This document shows, one piece after another, positions 18,834 to 27,440 of a DNA stretch of 64,000 bases (positions within the stretch are counted from its first letter, which is position 1; every line of letters begins with the position of its first letter). The position numbers were made by a program, and so were the translations under genes. The stretch is from CAWGMT01 sp963823675 (GTDB lineage: Bacteria > Planctomycetota > Planctomycetia > Isosphaerales > Isosphaeraceae). Location: contig CAWGMT010000008.1 of NCBI GenBank assembly GCA_963823675.1, forward strand, positions 682,001 to 746,000, written 5' to 3'. The notes beneath the pieces were generated by a model. It saw only the letters and a list, made by a program, of their open reading frames with translations, made no database searches and was not told the DNA's origin.

Positions 18834-19294
18834 AGCCCGCGCGGTGTTCAATCAGACACTGACCTCTAAACCTAGCGCACTCGGACCTTGGCAGCAGGTC
18901 CGATCATGGAATAAGGTTCAGTCCCCTGCGCAACAGGCGAAACGTTCGTTGCGACGGCCCTGCGCAACGGAGCTGTGACTGAAAATGAAATGAACTGCCG
19001 CCCTTCGGCGTCGCGCGAACTCAGGTTTGCAACTGCAAGAGGGGGATACTCACCACGAAGGACACCCAGGCCACGAAGGATACCAGGAACGACCCTTTCT
19101 TCTCTTCCCTTTGTGCTCTTTGTGTCCTTAGTGGTTCAAATTGCGCATTCCTTTACTAATCCAGCGTGGCCGAGCCACCATGACCGTGAGGTTGGGATGC
19201 TCTCCCTACTTAAGACGGAAAGAACATGCACTGCCACCGCGACCGATTCCCTGAGATCGCGGAAAGGTGTCAGATCGCGGAAAGGTGTCAGGAA
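18834..19294. other. Intergenic region with simple repeats flanking an IS element
   Basis: No gene is supported. A purine-rich tract at about 19050-19095 repeats the word acgaagga (accacgaaggacacccaggc, then cacgaaggatacc). Directly before the IS end a 17-base unit (tcgcggaaaggtgtcag) is duplicated in tandem at 19257-19290. Confidence 0.5.
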
Positions 19295-20819
19295 CGAATG
19301 GCACTCGGTTATTCCCCTAAGCCGCTTGCAGTAGGCGTTTGCGCCTTTCGTCGCGGTTCCATAAGAAACTTTTGTGCCTTCGGTCGTCGTTTGTTGCGCG
19401 CGGCTCGACGCGGCCGGGTCGATCGCCGACCTCGTGCGCCGAAATCGCAGTGAGCATCACCTCCACCAAGTATTCCCTGACGCTGGGCGTTGCTTGTCGC
19501 AAGGCCTCCTGGAGCGCCGTCATCGTCTGAAGCGTTCCCTTGAAGCTCAACTGTCGCGGTTGCTTACCGTGCGCCTCGGCGGCCTGGGCCGCCACGCCTC
19601 GGATCAAGTTGTAAGACAGTAAATGTATCCAGATCTCCTTCTCCACCATATCAGGCGTCTTGCATCGCAGCACGTCCATTTGGAGTACGTCTTTAATTGA
19701 GCGTAAATCTAATTCTATGTTCCATCGTTGTAGGAAAAGGTCTGCCAGCTCTTCCTTGGTGTACGCCTCCGCGTCGAGCATCGTCGTCACCAGCACCAGC
19801 TCGTTGACTCGGAAGCCGGGCTGCTGAACCTTGAATCGCAGTTCGCGGACCTTGATCTCGCTGGGGATCTGCGCATAGGTTTCCTCGTCCATCCATTCGG
19901 GCCGCTCCGGCTTGGTCCAGGTGACAACGTGGTCCTCGACGCCCAGCCGTCGGCCGCGGCGGAAGTCGAACCTCCGGCGCTGGTGCATCCGGAACAGGCT
20001 GTCAACGTTCCGCTGCATCAGGTCCGCGATCATGAAAAACGAGGCATAACAGCGGTCCCCCAGCATGATTTCGCCTGCCTCGAGGCCATCCAGCAACGTG
20101 CGGAACAAGGCCGTCTCGCCTGTCTCCTTTCCTTTGTACGGCCCCAGCGCCAGGTCGCGAACGACACCCGTGGCCAGCGAAATGATCCCTACCATCCGAA
20201 CTACGGGGAAACCCAAACCGATGCCCTGGGTGTTCGCCTGAGGGAAGGCTTGTTGGTTCTGTACGGTGTCGGGCATCGAGGCGGTCGTGCCGTCAACCAG
20301 CGAGACCTTGCGTCCCTTCCACAGCCAATCGGCGTTTGCACCGGCGTCCACTTTCTGAGCGGTCTGACGGACCAGCCGAACAATGACCCCGAGAGGGAGC
20401 CGCCGGCGTGCATCACAATAACTGTTAGTCTCCGGCGCAAGGTTTGCGATGGTTGATGGCCAGCCAGACGATCAGCCGCGCGACCGCCGCACGACACGAG
20501 TGGTCGGGGTCGAGCACCTGGGAGAGGAACAGGCAGAGGGTCACGAAAGGTGTGTAGATGCGATCCTTGAATTTGACCCGCTCTGCCGCCAGTGCCGACC
20601 TGACCGTGTCGGCGTCGAGGATCTCGTGAAAGGGAAGGAGCTGGGACTCGCGAAGGGACTTGACCTTTTCCAGAATCCACCGTCGCGTAGTCTGGGGCAT
20701 TGTCGGCCTCCTTGCCGGACAGGGTTTGGATCTTGCAAGCACCAATCCTTGTCCCAAGGAGGACGATATTTGTCTATCCCACTTCTCCGAAACAACTTAC
20801 GAATTTCCGAGTGCCATTC
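19295..20819. mobile_element. IS4-family insertion sequence with terminal inverted repeats
   Basis: Terminal inverted repeats cgaatggcactcgg (19295-19308) and ccgagtgccattcg (20806-20819) are perfect over 14 bases and bracket a single minus-strand transposase gene. The right flank (20820-20850) holds an additional palindrome (tgtcaggaacc ... ggttgctgacac), and the left flank a duplicated ggtgtcag word. The exact outer boundary and any target duplication are therefore uncertain. Confidence 0.8.
19317..20700 (-). CDS. IS4-family transposase, one frameshift
   Basis: The ATG at 20700 is preceded by AAGGAGG. The N-terminal part (residues MPQTTRRWILEKVKSLRESQ through INHRKPCAGD) ends at a stop near 20433. 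The same protein then continues in another frame with NSYCDARRRLPLG and the DDE domain. Visible active-site blocks are KVSLVDGTTASMPDT (first Asp), EIMLGDRCYASF (second Asp) and the LQRWNIELDLRSIKD region carrying the Glu. The IS4 type fits the element length of about 1.5 kb. The shift is a net two-base loss in gactaacag, so the copy may be inactive unless this is a sequencing error. Confidence 0.85.
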
Positions 20820-20850
20820 GTGTCAGGAACCGATTCCGGTTGCTGACACC

Positions 20851-21202
20851 TTATCGCCGCAATGCGACGGCCGTTAAGGAGATGAAAACTATCGCCAGTA
20901 CGGCCAACTCCAACGCTCTGACCGCGCCCATGGCCCTCCAGATCGTGGCCAAACCAGCCCCTTCGTGAAGCCAGCGCTGCGCCAGGTGGACGGGAGTTTT
21001 GTCGCCCGCATACCAGGGCGACCAAGATATCCAGTCTTGATTGTCGTCGGTGCCTCCCCATCGTTTGGAGGTCGCCCAACCGTAAATCGCAAACGGGTTT
21101 GACTTCCCACCATGAGGCGCTGGGGTGGAAATCCACACAGAGAGTCGCGATGATCCCCACCGCGATCATCAGCGTTCTGAGGTGAAACCGGGGCAGTCGC
21201 AC
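20851..21202 (-). pseudogene. Small two-helix membrane protein, frameshifted
   Basis: The ATG at 21202 opens a membrane helix with an Arg-rich start (MRLPRFHLRTLMIAVGIIAT), a leader type frequent in planctomycetes. After about 28 residues the coding sense moves to another frame: SNPFAIYGWATSKRWGG, VHLAQRWLHEGAGLATIW, then a second helix (LELAVLAIVFISLTAVAL) and a stop at 20851. The IS element ends 31 bases downstream. Function unknown. Confidence 0.5.
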
Positions 21203-21769
21203 GGCTCCCTCCTGGAAAGTCTCAACAATAGATCAGGCGTTGCGCAAGCGATGCTAAATACTCGTCATTCCGGCGGCGAATTGCCAGTAGACAAATGGCC
21301 CCGTGATGCCAAAGACGAGGAGTCCCAGAATGTTCGCGCGAGGATCGGAAAGGACACGCATTGGGGGCAGCAACCGCTTCCGGGTGTACCAATCAGATAC
21401 ACCCCCCCAACCCGTTTGTTGCGAATAGGTTCTGTTTCCACTGGAATATTGGGAACGGCAGATCCTCTTATCCTATCGCGATGCAGAATCTTTGCGCTTG
21501 ACTCGCACGGCGAATCGGAACCGCTATTGTGGTTGCGGCACCTGTCGCAACTAGAAAAAAATGGGACCGATCTGGAGCTGCGGTGCATGTCCTTTCCGGT
21601 TAGTCAGGCCGCCAGCCTCCGGCGACGAACTGGTCGAGGTCCTCCACCCCGCAGTTTACGATTTCTTCGGCGCCTTCGTCTTTGTTGGCTTGGCTTCCGA
21701 TCCCTTGGGCGGCACGATCTGTCCGGACGAATTCGATCGCCTTAATGACCTCGACTGCTTCGATGGCTT
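21203..21769. other. Region with short protein-like fragments only
   Basis: On the minus strand 21254-21361 encodes a 35-residue piece with one membrane helix (ILGLLVFGITGPFVYWQFAA), probably a gene remnant. Also on the minus strand, 21601-21785 is open without a start codon and ends in EDLDQFVAGGWRPD. Neither can be assigned. No further gene is seen. Confidence 0.35.
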
Positions 21770-22108
21770 CTAGATGGCGTAGCCGGCTAAGCCGCCACTT
21801 GCTGCTGAAAACACGTCAGGGAAAACCCGCGCTAGCGTGCTTTCAATGAGGAAGTTCAGACTGACGTTCTGCGCCTCCGCGGAATTGGCCAGCGCACGAT
21901 GAAGTTGCGGCGGTAGACGCACAACGAAATGCCCGGAATAGGGCTTCTCCGGACTCTCTCCGCGCTTCGCGCAAAATTCGAGATACTCATCGATCGAATC
22001 ATGGAACGCCTGGGTAACTTCTGCAACGGACGTTCCCTGAAACGTGATCACGTCGCGCAGACCGATCACGCGACCGAAGAGGATCCCTGAGTCTTCCTCA
22101 ACTTCCAC
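21770..22108 (-). CDS. hicB: HicB-family antitoxin-like protein
   Basis: HicB antitoxins neutralise an mRNA-interferase HicA and bind their own promoter. The 112-residue product has the partial RNase H-like N-terminal domain (GLRDVITFQGTSVAEVTQAF, HDSIDEYLEFCAKRGESPEK) and a ribbon-helix-helix-like C-terminus (FVVRLPPQLHRALANSAEAQ, then NVSLNFLIESTLARV). This matches the usual HicB layout and length. The ATG at 22108 follows an in-frame open region; no strong Shine-Dalgarno is seen. A small open frame that could be the toxin lies 41 bases upstream on the same strand. Confidence 0.8.
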   Translation of the reverse strand: MEVEEDSGILFGRVIGLRDVITFQGTSVAEVTQAFHDSIDEYLEFCAKRGESPEKPYSGHFVVRLPPQLHRALANSAEAQNVSLNFLIESTLARVFPDVFSAASGGLAGYAI

Positions 22109-22149
22109 GACTCCCGACTAGCCTCTGTATTTCATATCAATACTTACAA

Positions 22150-22305
22150 TTATTCTGCCACGTCAGGCTCGATTCCCGCTTCCCTGAGAAAGTCGCGTAC
22201 CGATCGAACCATGCCCCTGCCCATTTCCTTTTCCAGATGAGGTTCATGAAACACCGCCCTGACCCCATTCACCGCAACGCTTACAATAGTACCGCTCAAT
22301 GACAC
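22150..22305 (-). CDS. Small open frame, possible HicA toxin remnant
   Basis: A 51-residue frame from GTG 22305 to TAA 22150 encodes VAVNGVRAVFHEPHLEKEMG followed by RGMVRSVRDFLREAGIEPD. The pattern of a histidine-containing block followed by a helix that begins RG-V is reminiscent of the second half of HicA-type toxins. The order toxin then antitoxin also fits HicAB loci. The N-terminal half with the catalytic His is not recognisable, so it would be inactive if real. Confidence 0.3.
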   Translation of the reverse strand: MSLSGTIVSVAVNGVRAVFHEPHLEKEMGRGMVRSVRDFLREAGIEPDVAE

Positions 22306-22909
22306 TATAGTCGATAGAAAAGCGCTCAGCTCGGCTAGGACAGGCAGACTGCTGGTTGGGGGGCAACGCCCGAGCGGTCCTGACCTCTTGGGTCGGTTTC
22401 AAGCGGCTCAAGAAACGAGCGAATCGATCCCGATCGCCGAATGTGCTGAGACCGAGCAAAAATCAGCGCCATTCTCGATCAACTGGAGAGCGCCAGCTAG
22501 GAAGGTGTCGATCCTAATTGTCTTCTTGGAAGCGCATCTGTAATGCCGTTTATTACTCGGAAAGCCAGGTCCTGCCAATCCTGGCCCAGCAGCCTCTGGG
22601 GCGGCCAGTGTGGGAGGCTGGGCCGTTCCGCGACCGGATCGAGGTCGGATTGCGTGAACGAGCACGAAAACGTAGCTTGGGCGTCCACGCCTGTGCCCGT
22701 GTTGATGGGGTGGGATTGAGACCCCCAGCACCAATATGGAGGAGACAGGCATTTTGGAAAACCACACCTTGCTCAGCCTCGTGTAGGCCGACCTTGAAAC
22801 AGGTCGATTTCCTCAGTGATCTCGCCGCTTTCGTCGGAATGTCGGAACAAACTGCGTTCGAGGGAAGACTACTCTTGCGGATATGGGTGACTGAGGAGGA
22901 GGCCGGCTG
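22306..22909. other. No gene recognised
   Basis: About 600 bases without a supportable open frame on either strand. The last part, before the sigma-factor gene, holds its ribosome-binding site (AGGAGGAGG, about 22895-22903) and presumably its promoter, which I could not locate. Confidence 0.4.
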
Positions 22910-24490
22910 GTGGCGAAGGTTCAAAACGGCGCCGTCTTGAGGCCGCTCCGCGTGCTGATGAAGGTCGGGCCCTTTGCCGGCCTTTCGGACGCGCAATTGC
23001 TCGAGCAGTTCATGGGAGCGGATGGCGAAGTGGCCGAGCTCGCCTTCGCGGCGATCATCGATCGCCACGGACCTATGGTACGCCGGATCTGCCGCCAAAT
23101 GCTGGGCAACCTGCACGACGGCCAGGACGCGTTTCAGGCCGCCTTCTTCATCCTGGCGAGGAAAGCTCGCACGGTTCGCACGCGAGACTCGCTGGCAAGC
23201 TGGTTACAGGGCGTGGCTTACCGCGTCTGTCTTCGTGCTCGGTCGGCCAACTCCCGGCGCCGAGTGCACGAAGGAATGGCCGCGACCCAGGCAGGAACCC
23301 GAGCGTCGGCCTTTAACGAGGGTGAGACTGTGGATTGGGGGGAACTGCTTCACGCCGAGCTGGCGCGACTGCCCGAGCGGTTCCGCGCCCCGATCCTGCT
23401 TTGTGACCTGGAAGGCGTTGCCTATGAGGAGGCGGCCCGTCGCCTCGGCTGCCCCGTAGGGACGGTCAAGAGCCGCCTGGCGCGGGGCCGCGAACGGCTC
23501 CGCGTCCGGCTTGGTCGCCGCGGGCTCGCTCCGTCGGCAGGGATGCCGGTAGCGCCGCTGGTAAGAGCCTCGGTTCCTTCGACGCTTCGGGATGCGACGG
23601 CACACGCGGCGATACGATTCACAATGCACGGACCGCTGGCCGTCGGGACGGTCTCGACAACAGCGATCTCTCTCACAGAGACGGTCCTCAAATCCATGAT
23701 CATGTTCAGATTGAAGCTCGCGGCTGTCGTCTTGGCATTAACCGGTTTTGGAACAACCGCCATGGCGGTGCTCGCCGGATTGGAGCCGGGCGGGTACCCA
23801 TTGTCAGCTCCTCGCCAGACGACCAAGGATGACGTCTCACCAGTCCCGGTCATAACCGCAATCGCGATCCAGCCGATGCCGGCTCGGCCGCAGTTGCGGA
23901 AGTTCCCCGATGGACCGATCTCCAGGATCGAGTTCGAGGGAAACCTCACGATCGCCACCGACAAAAATTCTGAGGGTTTTTTCGAGGTGAAGGTGACTCC
24001 GGTGACCCGTCCGGGCACCGATCCGGGTAAAGTCGACTTGACGTTCGTGGTCTCCGAGGGGACCAGGTACAAGGTCCGCAACGTAATCATCGAAGGAAAC
24101 ACCAAGATCGAGACCGAGAAGCTAAGAGAAGGTCTGGAGCTGCATTCGGGCAAGCCGTTCATGATGGCGACGAGAGAGGCCGACAAGAACCGGATGCTTG
24201 TCAAATACGCTGAGATCCGCGGCGTCCATGCTCAGATCGTCTGCGAGCCACGGTTCACCAATGAACTCGGCATTGTCGATCTCGTGTACAAGATCGAGGA
24301 GGACGAACGGTTCATGATTGACGAGTTGCGGATTCCCGGGAGTGGGCGCATCCAAGAAATACTGATGCGCCGCGAGGCCGTGAGTGGCGCGCTGTTGCCG
24401 CTGGAGGTTCAGGACAAGAATCGGATCGAGATATTTCGGCGCCGGTTGATGCAACTCGGCTATTTCATGAATGACCCGAACCGGGACTAG
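22910..24490 (+). CDS. ECF sigma factor fused to a membrane helix and POTRA-like repeats
   Basis: The GTG at 22910 follows AGGAGGAGG and starts the MAKVQNGAVLR leader typical of planctomycete ECF sigma factors. Region sigma2 spans about residues 45-120 (IIDRHGPMVRRICRQMLGN, FQAAFFILARKA, SLASWLQGVAYRV). Sigma4 spans about 145-205 (LPERFRAPILLCDLEGVAYE, LGCPVGTVKSRLARGRERL). One membrane helix lies at about 266-289. The outer part (about 336-526) repeats a BamA-type POTRA pattern: a complete unit from YKVRNVIIEGNTKIETEKLR through READKNRMLVKYAEIRGVHA to GIVDLVYKIEED, then a partial unit (DELRIPGSGRIQEILMRREA, RIEIFRRRLMQLGYF). The frame is intact over 526 codons. A membrane-held sigma factor that senses envelope proteins is inferred. 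Confidence 0.85.
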   Translation: MAKVQNGAVLRPLRVLMKVGPFAGLSDAQLLEQFMGADGEVAELAFAAIIDRHGPMVRRICRQMLGNLHDGQDAFQAAFFILARKARTVRTRDSLASWLQGVAYRVCLRARSANSRRRVHEGMAATQAGTRASAFNEGETVDWGELLHAELARLPERFRAPILLCDLEGVAYEEAARRLGCPVGTVKSRLARGRERLRVRLGRRGLAPSAGMPVAPLVRASVPSTLRDATAHAAIRFTMHGPLAVGTVSTTAISLTETVLKSMIMFRLKLAAVVLALTGFGTTAMAVLAGLEPGGYPLSAPRQTTKDDVSPVPVITAIAIQPMPARPQLRKFPDGPISRIEFEGNLTIATDKNSEGFFEVKVTPVTRPGTDPGKVDLTFVVSEGTRYKVRNVIIEGNTKIETEKLREGLELHSGKPFMMATREADKNRMLVKYAEIRGVHAQIVCEPRFTNELGIVDLVYKIEEDERFMIDELRIPGSGRIQEILMRREAVSGALLPLEVQDKNRIEIFRRRLMQLGYFMNDPNRD

Positions 24491-24588
24491 CGGACGATGA
24501 TGATGCGGCGATCCTCGATCGGACAGAGCCGGTGCGATTCGTCCAGCCGTGCCGATGGGCGAGCCGTGGTGTCCCGCGAATCGCAATC

Positions 24589-24902
24589 ATTCGACCCGAT
24601 TGGTGTGAAGTCGGAGATTCACCGCCAACGCGCCAAGAGCGCGAAGAAATAAGGCGATCCCGCTCATCAATCATTAACCATGCGATTGATGCCGTACATT
24701 CATTGCTTCTTCCCTTCGCGCTCTGGGCGTCTTCGCGGTGATAAGGTCAATCGGCTAAACCGCTGCGGTCATTCGGCCCTTCGCCCAGCAGAAATGCCCG
24801 CCGAACGCAGCGAGTCGCGCAGTGGTGCCAGCGAGTGAGGGCAGGATCACCCAACAGTACGCGAGCCATAGTCATCGAAGGACCCTCCCGGAATCGACTG
24901 AT
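24589..24902. repeat. Deletion derivative of a transposase-associated repeat
   Basis: Bases 24589-24765 match 46829-47006 at roughly nine positions in ten. Bases 24771-24902 match 47265-47402. The second copy has about 260 more bases between these blocks, which encode the C-terminal part of a RAYT-like transposase. The left copy is thus an internally deleted remnant. It is rich in inverted caccgc...gcggtga words. Confidence 0.75.
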
Positions 24903-25004
24903 CCAACCACCCTGGCGGTAGGCGTGGGCGTAGACGGCGACGGTGAGGTTAACGGCACGGCGGATTTCGGAGTAGATGTCGGTGTCGAGCAGCGACTTAT
25001 TCAT
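24771..25004 (-). pseudogene. PIN-domain (VapC-like) toxin start cut by a RAYT transposase start
   Basis: One minus-strand frame joins two unrelated pieces. Codons from 25004 to about 24912 encode MNKSLLDTDIYSEIRRAVNL and TVAVYAHAYRQ, which is the first strand and helix of a VapC-type PIN nuclease, with the first catalytic Asp in LLDTD. A 12-residue join follows. From the ATG at 24875 the sequence reads MTMARVLLGDPALTRWHHC and ATRCVRRAFLLGEGPND, the N-terminus of a REP-associated (Y1-type) transposase. Both are truncated. The element therefore landed inside a toxin gene and later lost most of itself. Confidence 0.7.
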
Positions 25005-25031
25005 CCAATGCGGAGATGGGCCGGACTGTGC

Positions 25032-26702
25032 TCAAGGCCGCCCGGATCCCGCAGGGATGGCCGCTCCGACTTGCATGGCCCAGGCCCGCCACATCCGCGC
25101 CAGCTCCGCCACACGTTGCGGATCCCGATCGGCGAGGTTGCGGGTCTCGGTGGCGTCCTGGGCGACGTGGTACAGTTCCCAGGCGCCGCCGGACCGGGCG
25201 ACCAGTTTCCAGTCGCCGGTATGGACCGCTCGGCCCCCCTCGTGCTCGAAGAACAGGGCTGGATGACCGGCGCGCGGCCGGCCGTGGAGGATCGGCGCCA
25301 GGCTCCTGCCCGCGAGCGGCTTGAGGTCATGACCAACGTACTGCGCCGGGTAGGCCGCCGCCGCAAGCTCGAGGAACGTCGGCACCAGGTCGATCACATG
25401 ACCGATCTGCGCGGTGATCGAACCGGCGGGGCATTCCAGCCGCTTCGGCCATTGCACGATCATGGGCGTGTGGCAGCCGCCCTCGAACTCCTCGGCCTTC
25501 CAGTAGCGATACGGGGTGTTCGCCGCATTGGCCCAGTACGACCCGATGTAGCCCCAGGTGGTCTCGGGGCCAGGCTCGAAGCGGCCGACGTACCGGATCG
25601 GACGGCCGTCGCGGGTCTCGGACGGCCGGTCAAAACCAGGCTCGGCAAAACGTTCCGCGGACGCTCCGTTGTCCGCGAGCACGACGACCACCGTATCCTC
25701 ATAACGATTGGTATCCTTGAGCACCTGGATGATGGCCCCGACCCCCTGGTTGACACGGTCGACCATTGCCGCGTGGACCGCCATGAGCGCCGACTCGTGG
25801 CCGCGCCGCTCGGCATCCAGCCTGTCCCAGTCCGGGCCATGCCCCATCAGTGCCGGCAGGGGATGCGTCGCGGGATCGAACAGCCCGATCTCGACCTGCC
25901 GGCGATAGTGCGCCTCGCGGAGCGCGTGCCAGCCCTGCCGGTACGTATCGTGGTAGCGGACGACATCCTCGGGCCGGGCATGCAGCGGCCAGTGAGGGGC
26001 ACAATGGGCGACGTAGAGGAAGAAGGGCCGATCGTCACGCGCCATCACCCGGATGGCCGCGACCGACTTCTCGGTGATCGCGTCGGAGAGGTAGTAATCG
26101 GCCGGCACGTCCTTGACCGGCTCGGTTCCTTCGACCAGGGAGAACGGGTCGAAGTAGTTGACCACGCCCCAGATTGTCCCGTAGAACCGCTCGAATCCGC
26201 GGTTCACCGGATAGGTTTCGAGGCCGGCGAAGGGCCGGTCCCGACCGGCCTGGTGGTTGAGCCAGGCTAGCTGCTCGGCACTTCTGGCATTGCCATCGAG
26301 TGGGATCGTCGCCGAAAGGTGCCACTTGCCCATCATGGCGGTTTGGTAGCCGGCCGTGCGGAGCAGCTCGGCGATCGTCGCGCCGTCGCGTGTCAGGTCC
26401 CGGCCATTGCGGGCCAGTCCGACCTGATGGGGGTAGAGCCCGGTCAAGAGCGCCGCCCGCGTTGGACAGCAGCGCGATGCGTTGTAGAAGCGCGTGAACC
26501 GGAGACCGCCGGCCGCGAGGCGATCAATGTTCGGCGTGCGGATCTCGCCGCCAAAGCAACCGAGGTCGCTGTAGCCGAGGTCGTCGAGCAGGATGACGAC
26601 GAAGTTCGGGCGTTGGCCCGCGGCCTGGGTCGCACCGGTCAGCGCGGCCGCCATGACCGTGGCCCACCACGCCCCCCAGAATGAAGTGATCCGGCAGCGC
26701 AT
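25032..26702 (-). CDS. Secreted Cys-type sulfatase (arylsulfatase family S1)
   Basis: Sulfatases of this kind remove sulfate esters, usually from polysaccharides, outside the cytoplasm. The ATG at 26702 is preceded by GGGAG; another ATG at 26714 lacks a good site. The signal peptide ends near AALTGATQAAG. RPNFVVILLDDLGYSDLG carries the metal-binding Asp pair. The C-x-P-x-R signature is C78-C79-P80-T81-R82 (NASRCCPTRAALLTG), where Cys78 would be converted to formylglycine. GKWHLS and VVVVLADNGASAERF supply further active-site residues. The 556-residue length fits the family. The maturation enzyme would be an FGE; none with a full catalytic site is seen here. Confidence 0.93.
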   Translation of the reverse strand: MRCRITSFWGAWWATVMAAALTGATQAAGQRPNFVVILLDDLGYSDLGCFGGEIRTPNIDRLAAGGLRFTRFYNASRCCPTRAALLTGLYPHQVGLARNGRDLTRDGATIAELLRTAGYQTAMMGKWHLSATIPLDGNARSAEQLAWLNHQAGRDRPFAGLETYPVNRGFERFYGTIWGVVNYFDPFSLVEGTEPVKDVPADYYLSDAITEKSVAAIRVMARDDRPFFLYVAHCAPHWPLHARPEDVVRYHDTYRQGWHALREAHYRRQVEIGLFDPATHPLPALMGHGPDWDRLDAERRGHESALMAVHAAMVDRVNQGVGAIIQVLKDTNRYEDTVVVVLADNGASAERFAEPGFDRPSETRDGRPIRYVGRFEPGPETTWGYIGSYWANAANTPYRYWKAEEFEGGCHTPMIVQWPKRLECPAGSITAQIGHVIDLVPTFLELAAAAYPAQYVGHDLKPLAGRSLAPILHGRPRAGHPALFFEHEGGRAVHTGDWKLVARSGGAWELYHVAQDATETRNLADRDPQRVAELARMWRAWAMQVGAAIPAGSGRP

Positions 26703-26862
26703 CGAAACTCCCATCCGCGTGTCAACCCGTCGGATAACGAGTCGCAGGCGAGGTCTGGAATCGCCGGTTGAAGTCGGTCGTCACGGTCTGGGGCAGTGCG
26801 CCCGCGGACGGACTCGCCATCGTGATCAGGTTCCTCTCCCGAAGCGGCCGGCCGAAGATTAT

Positions 26863-26930
26863 TGTCGCCTTTCGCTCCGCGAAAGACGACTCCTACGGGA
26901 AGTTATTTGCGTCCCGATCCTCAGGCCCCG
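26863..26930. repeat. REP-like element, copy 4 (one hairpin)
   Basis: Contains tgtcgcctttcgctccgcga followed by aagacgactcctacgggaag and the ttatttgcgtcccgatcctc tail. Compared with copy 1 the second hairpin is missing. It lies in the gap upstream of the sulfatase. Confidence 0.7.
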
Positions 26931-27141
26931 CCGCCGCGTGGCGCCGGCTGGAACCAGCCTTTGGAGGCCCCAATTGACCCACGCGGAAACTCTACCCAAA
27001 ATTGGCGTTTTAGGGAGAGTTCAATGAGGTCCGCCCGCCCCGGAAGCTGAACAACGAGCGCGAGCACGAGCACATCACCTACGACGAGTTCAAAGCCATT
27101 CGAACGGCCGCCGCAAGCCCGCCAGAGAGGAACGAGCAGCC

Positions 27142-27420
27142 ATGGCCACATTGGAAGCCGTCCGCGAAGCCCTGCGCGCTCAACCGTTCGAGCCCTTCGA
27201 CTTGAAGCTTGTCGACGGTCGGCACTTCACAATCACACACCCAGACTTTCTCGCCATCCCGCTCCCCCCGCCGCATCGGGTAAGGGAGATCCTCCTCTTC
27301 ACTCTAGGAGACTACGGGCCCGGCACGTATCGCACGCACCGCATCGACCTTGGCCTGATCGTCGAGGTCACCAGTCCCAGCGACGCGACCGCTCCGCCGC
27401 CGGCCGCCCCCACGCAATGA
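27142..27420 (+). CDS. Small conserved hypothetical protein
   Basis: The 92-residue product begins LEAVREALRAQPFEPFDLKL and continues with VDGRHFTITHPDFLAIPLPP, a strand pattern seen in many small planctomycete proteins of unknown function with the theme 'QPF.PF...L.DGR...I.HP..'. GAGAGGA lies upstream of the ATG. The C-terminus is Pro/Ala-rich. Upstream, 27040-27140, another short segment (NEREHEHITYDEFKAIR) reads in a different frame and may be the end of a lost partner. No function can be given. Confidence 0.6.
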   Translation: MATLEAVREALRAQPFEPFDLKLVDGRHFTITHPDFLAIPLPPPHRVREILLFTLGDYGPGTYRTHRIDLGLIVEVTSPSDATAPPPAAPTQ

Positions 27421-27440
27421 GCGGCTGAGCTCCACCGGGT

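Noticed and set aside
24822..26270. 482-codon plus-strand open frame opposite the sulfatase
   Set aside because: The minus strand carries all sulfatase motifs; the plus product is a shadow rich in Arg/Gly/Asp.
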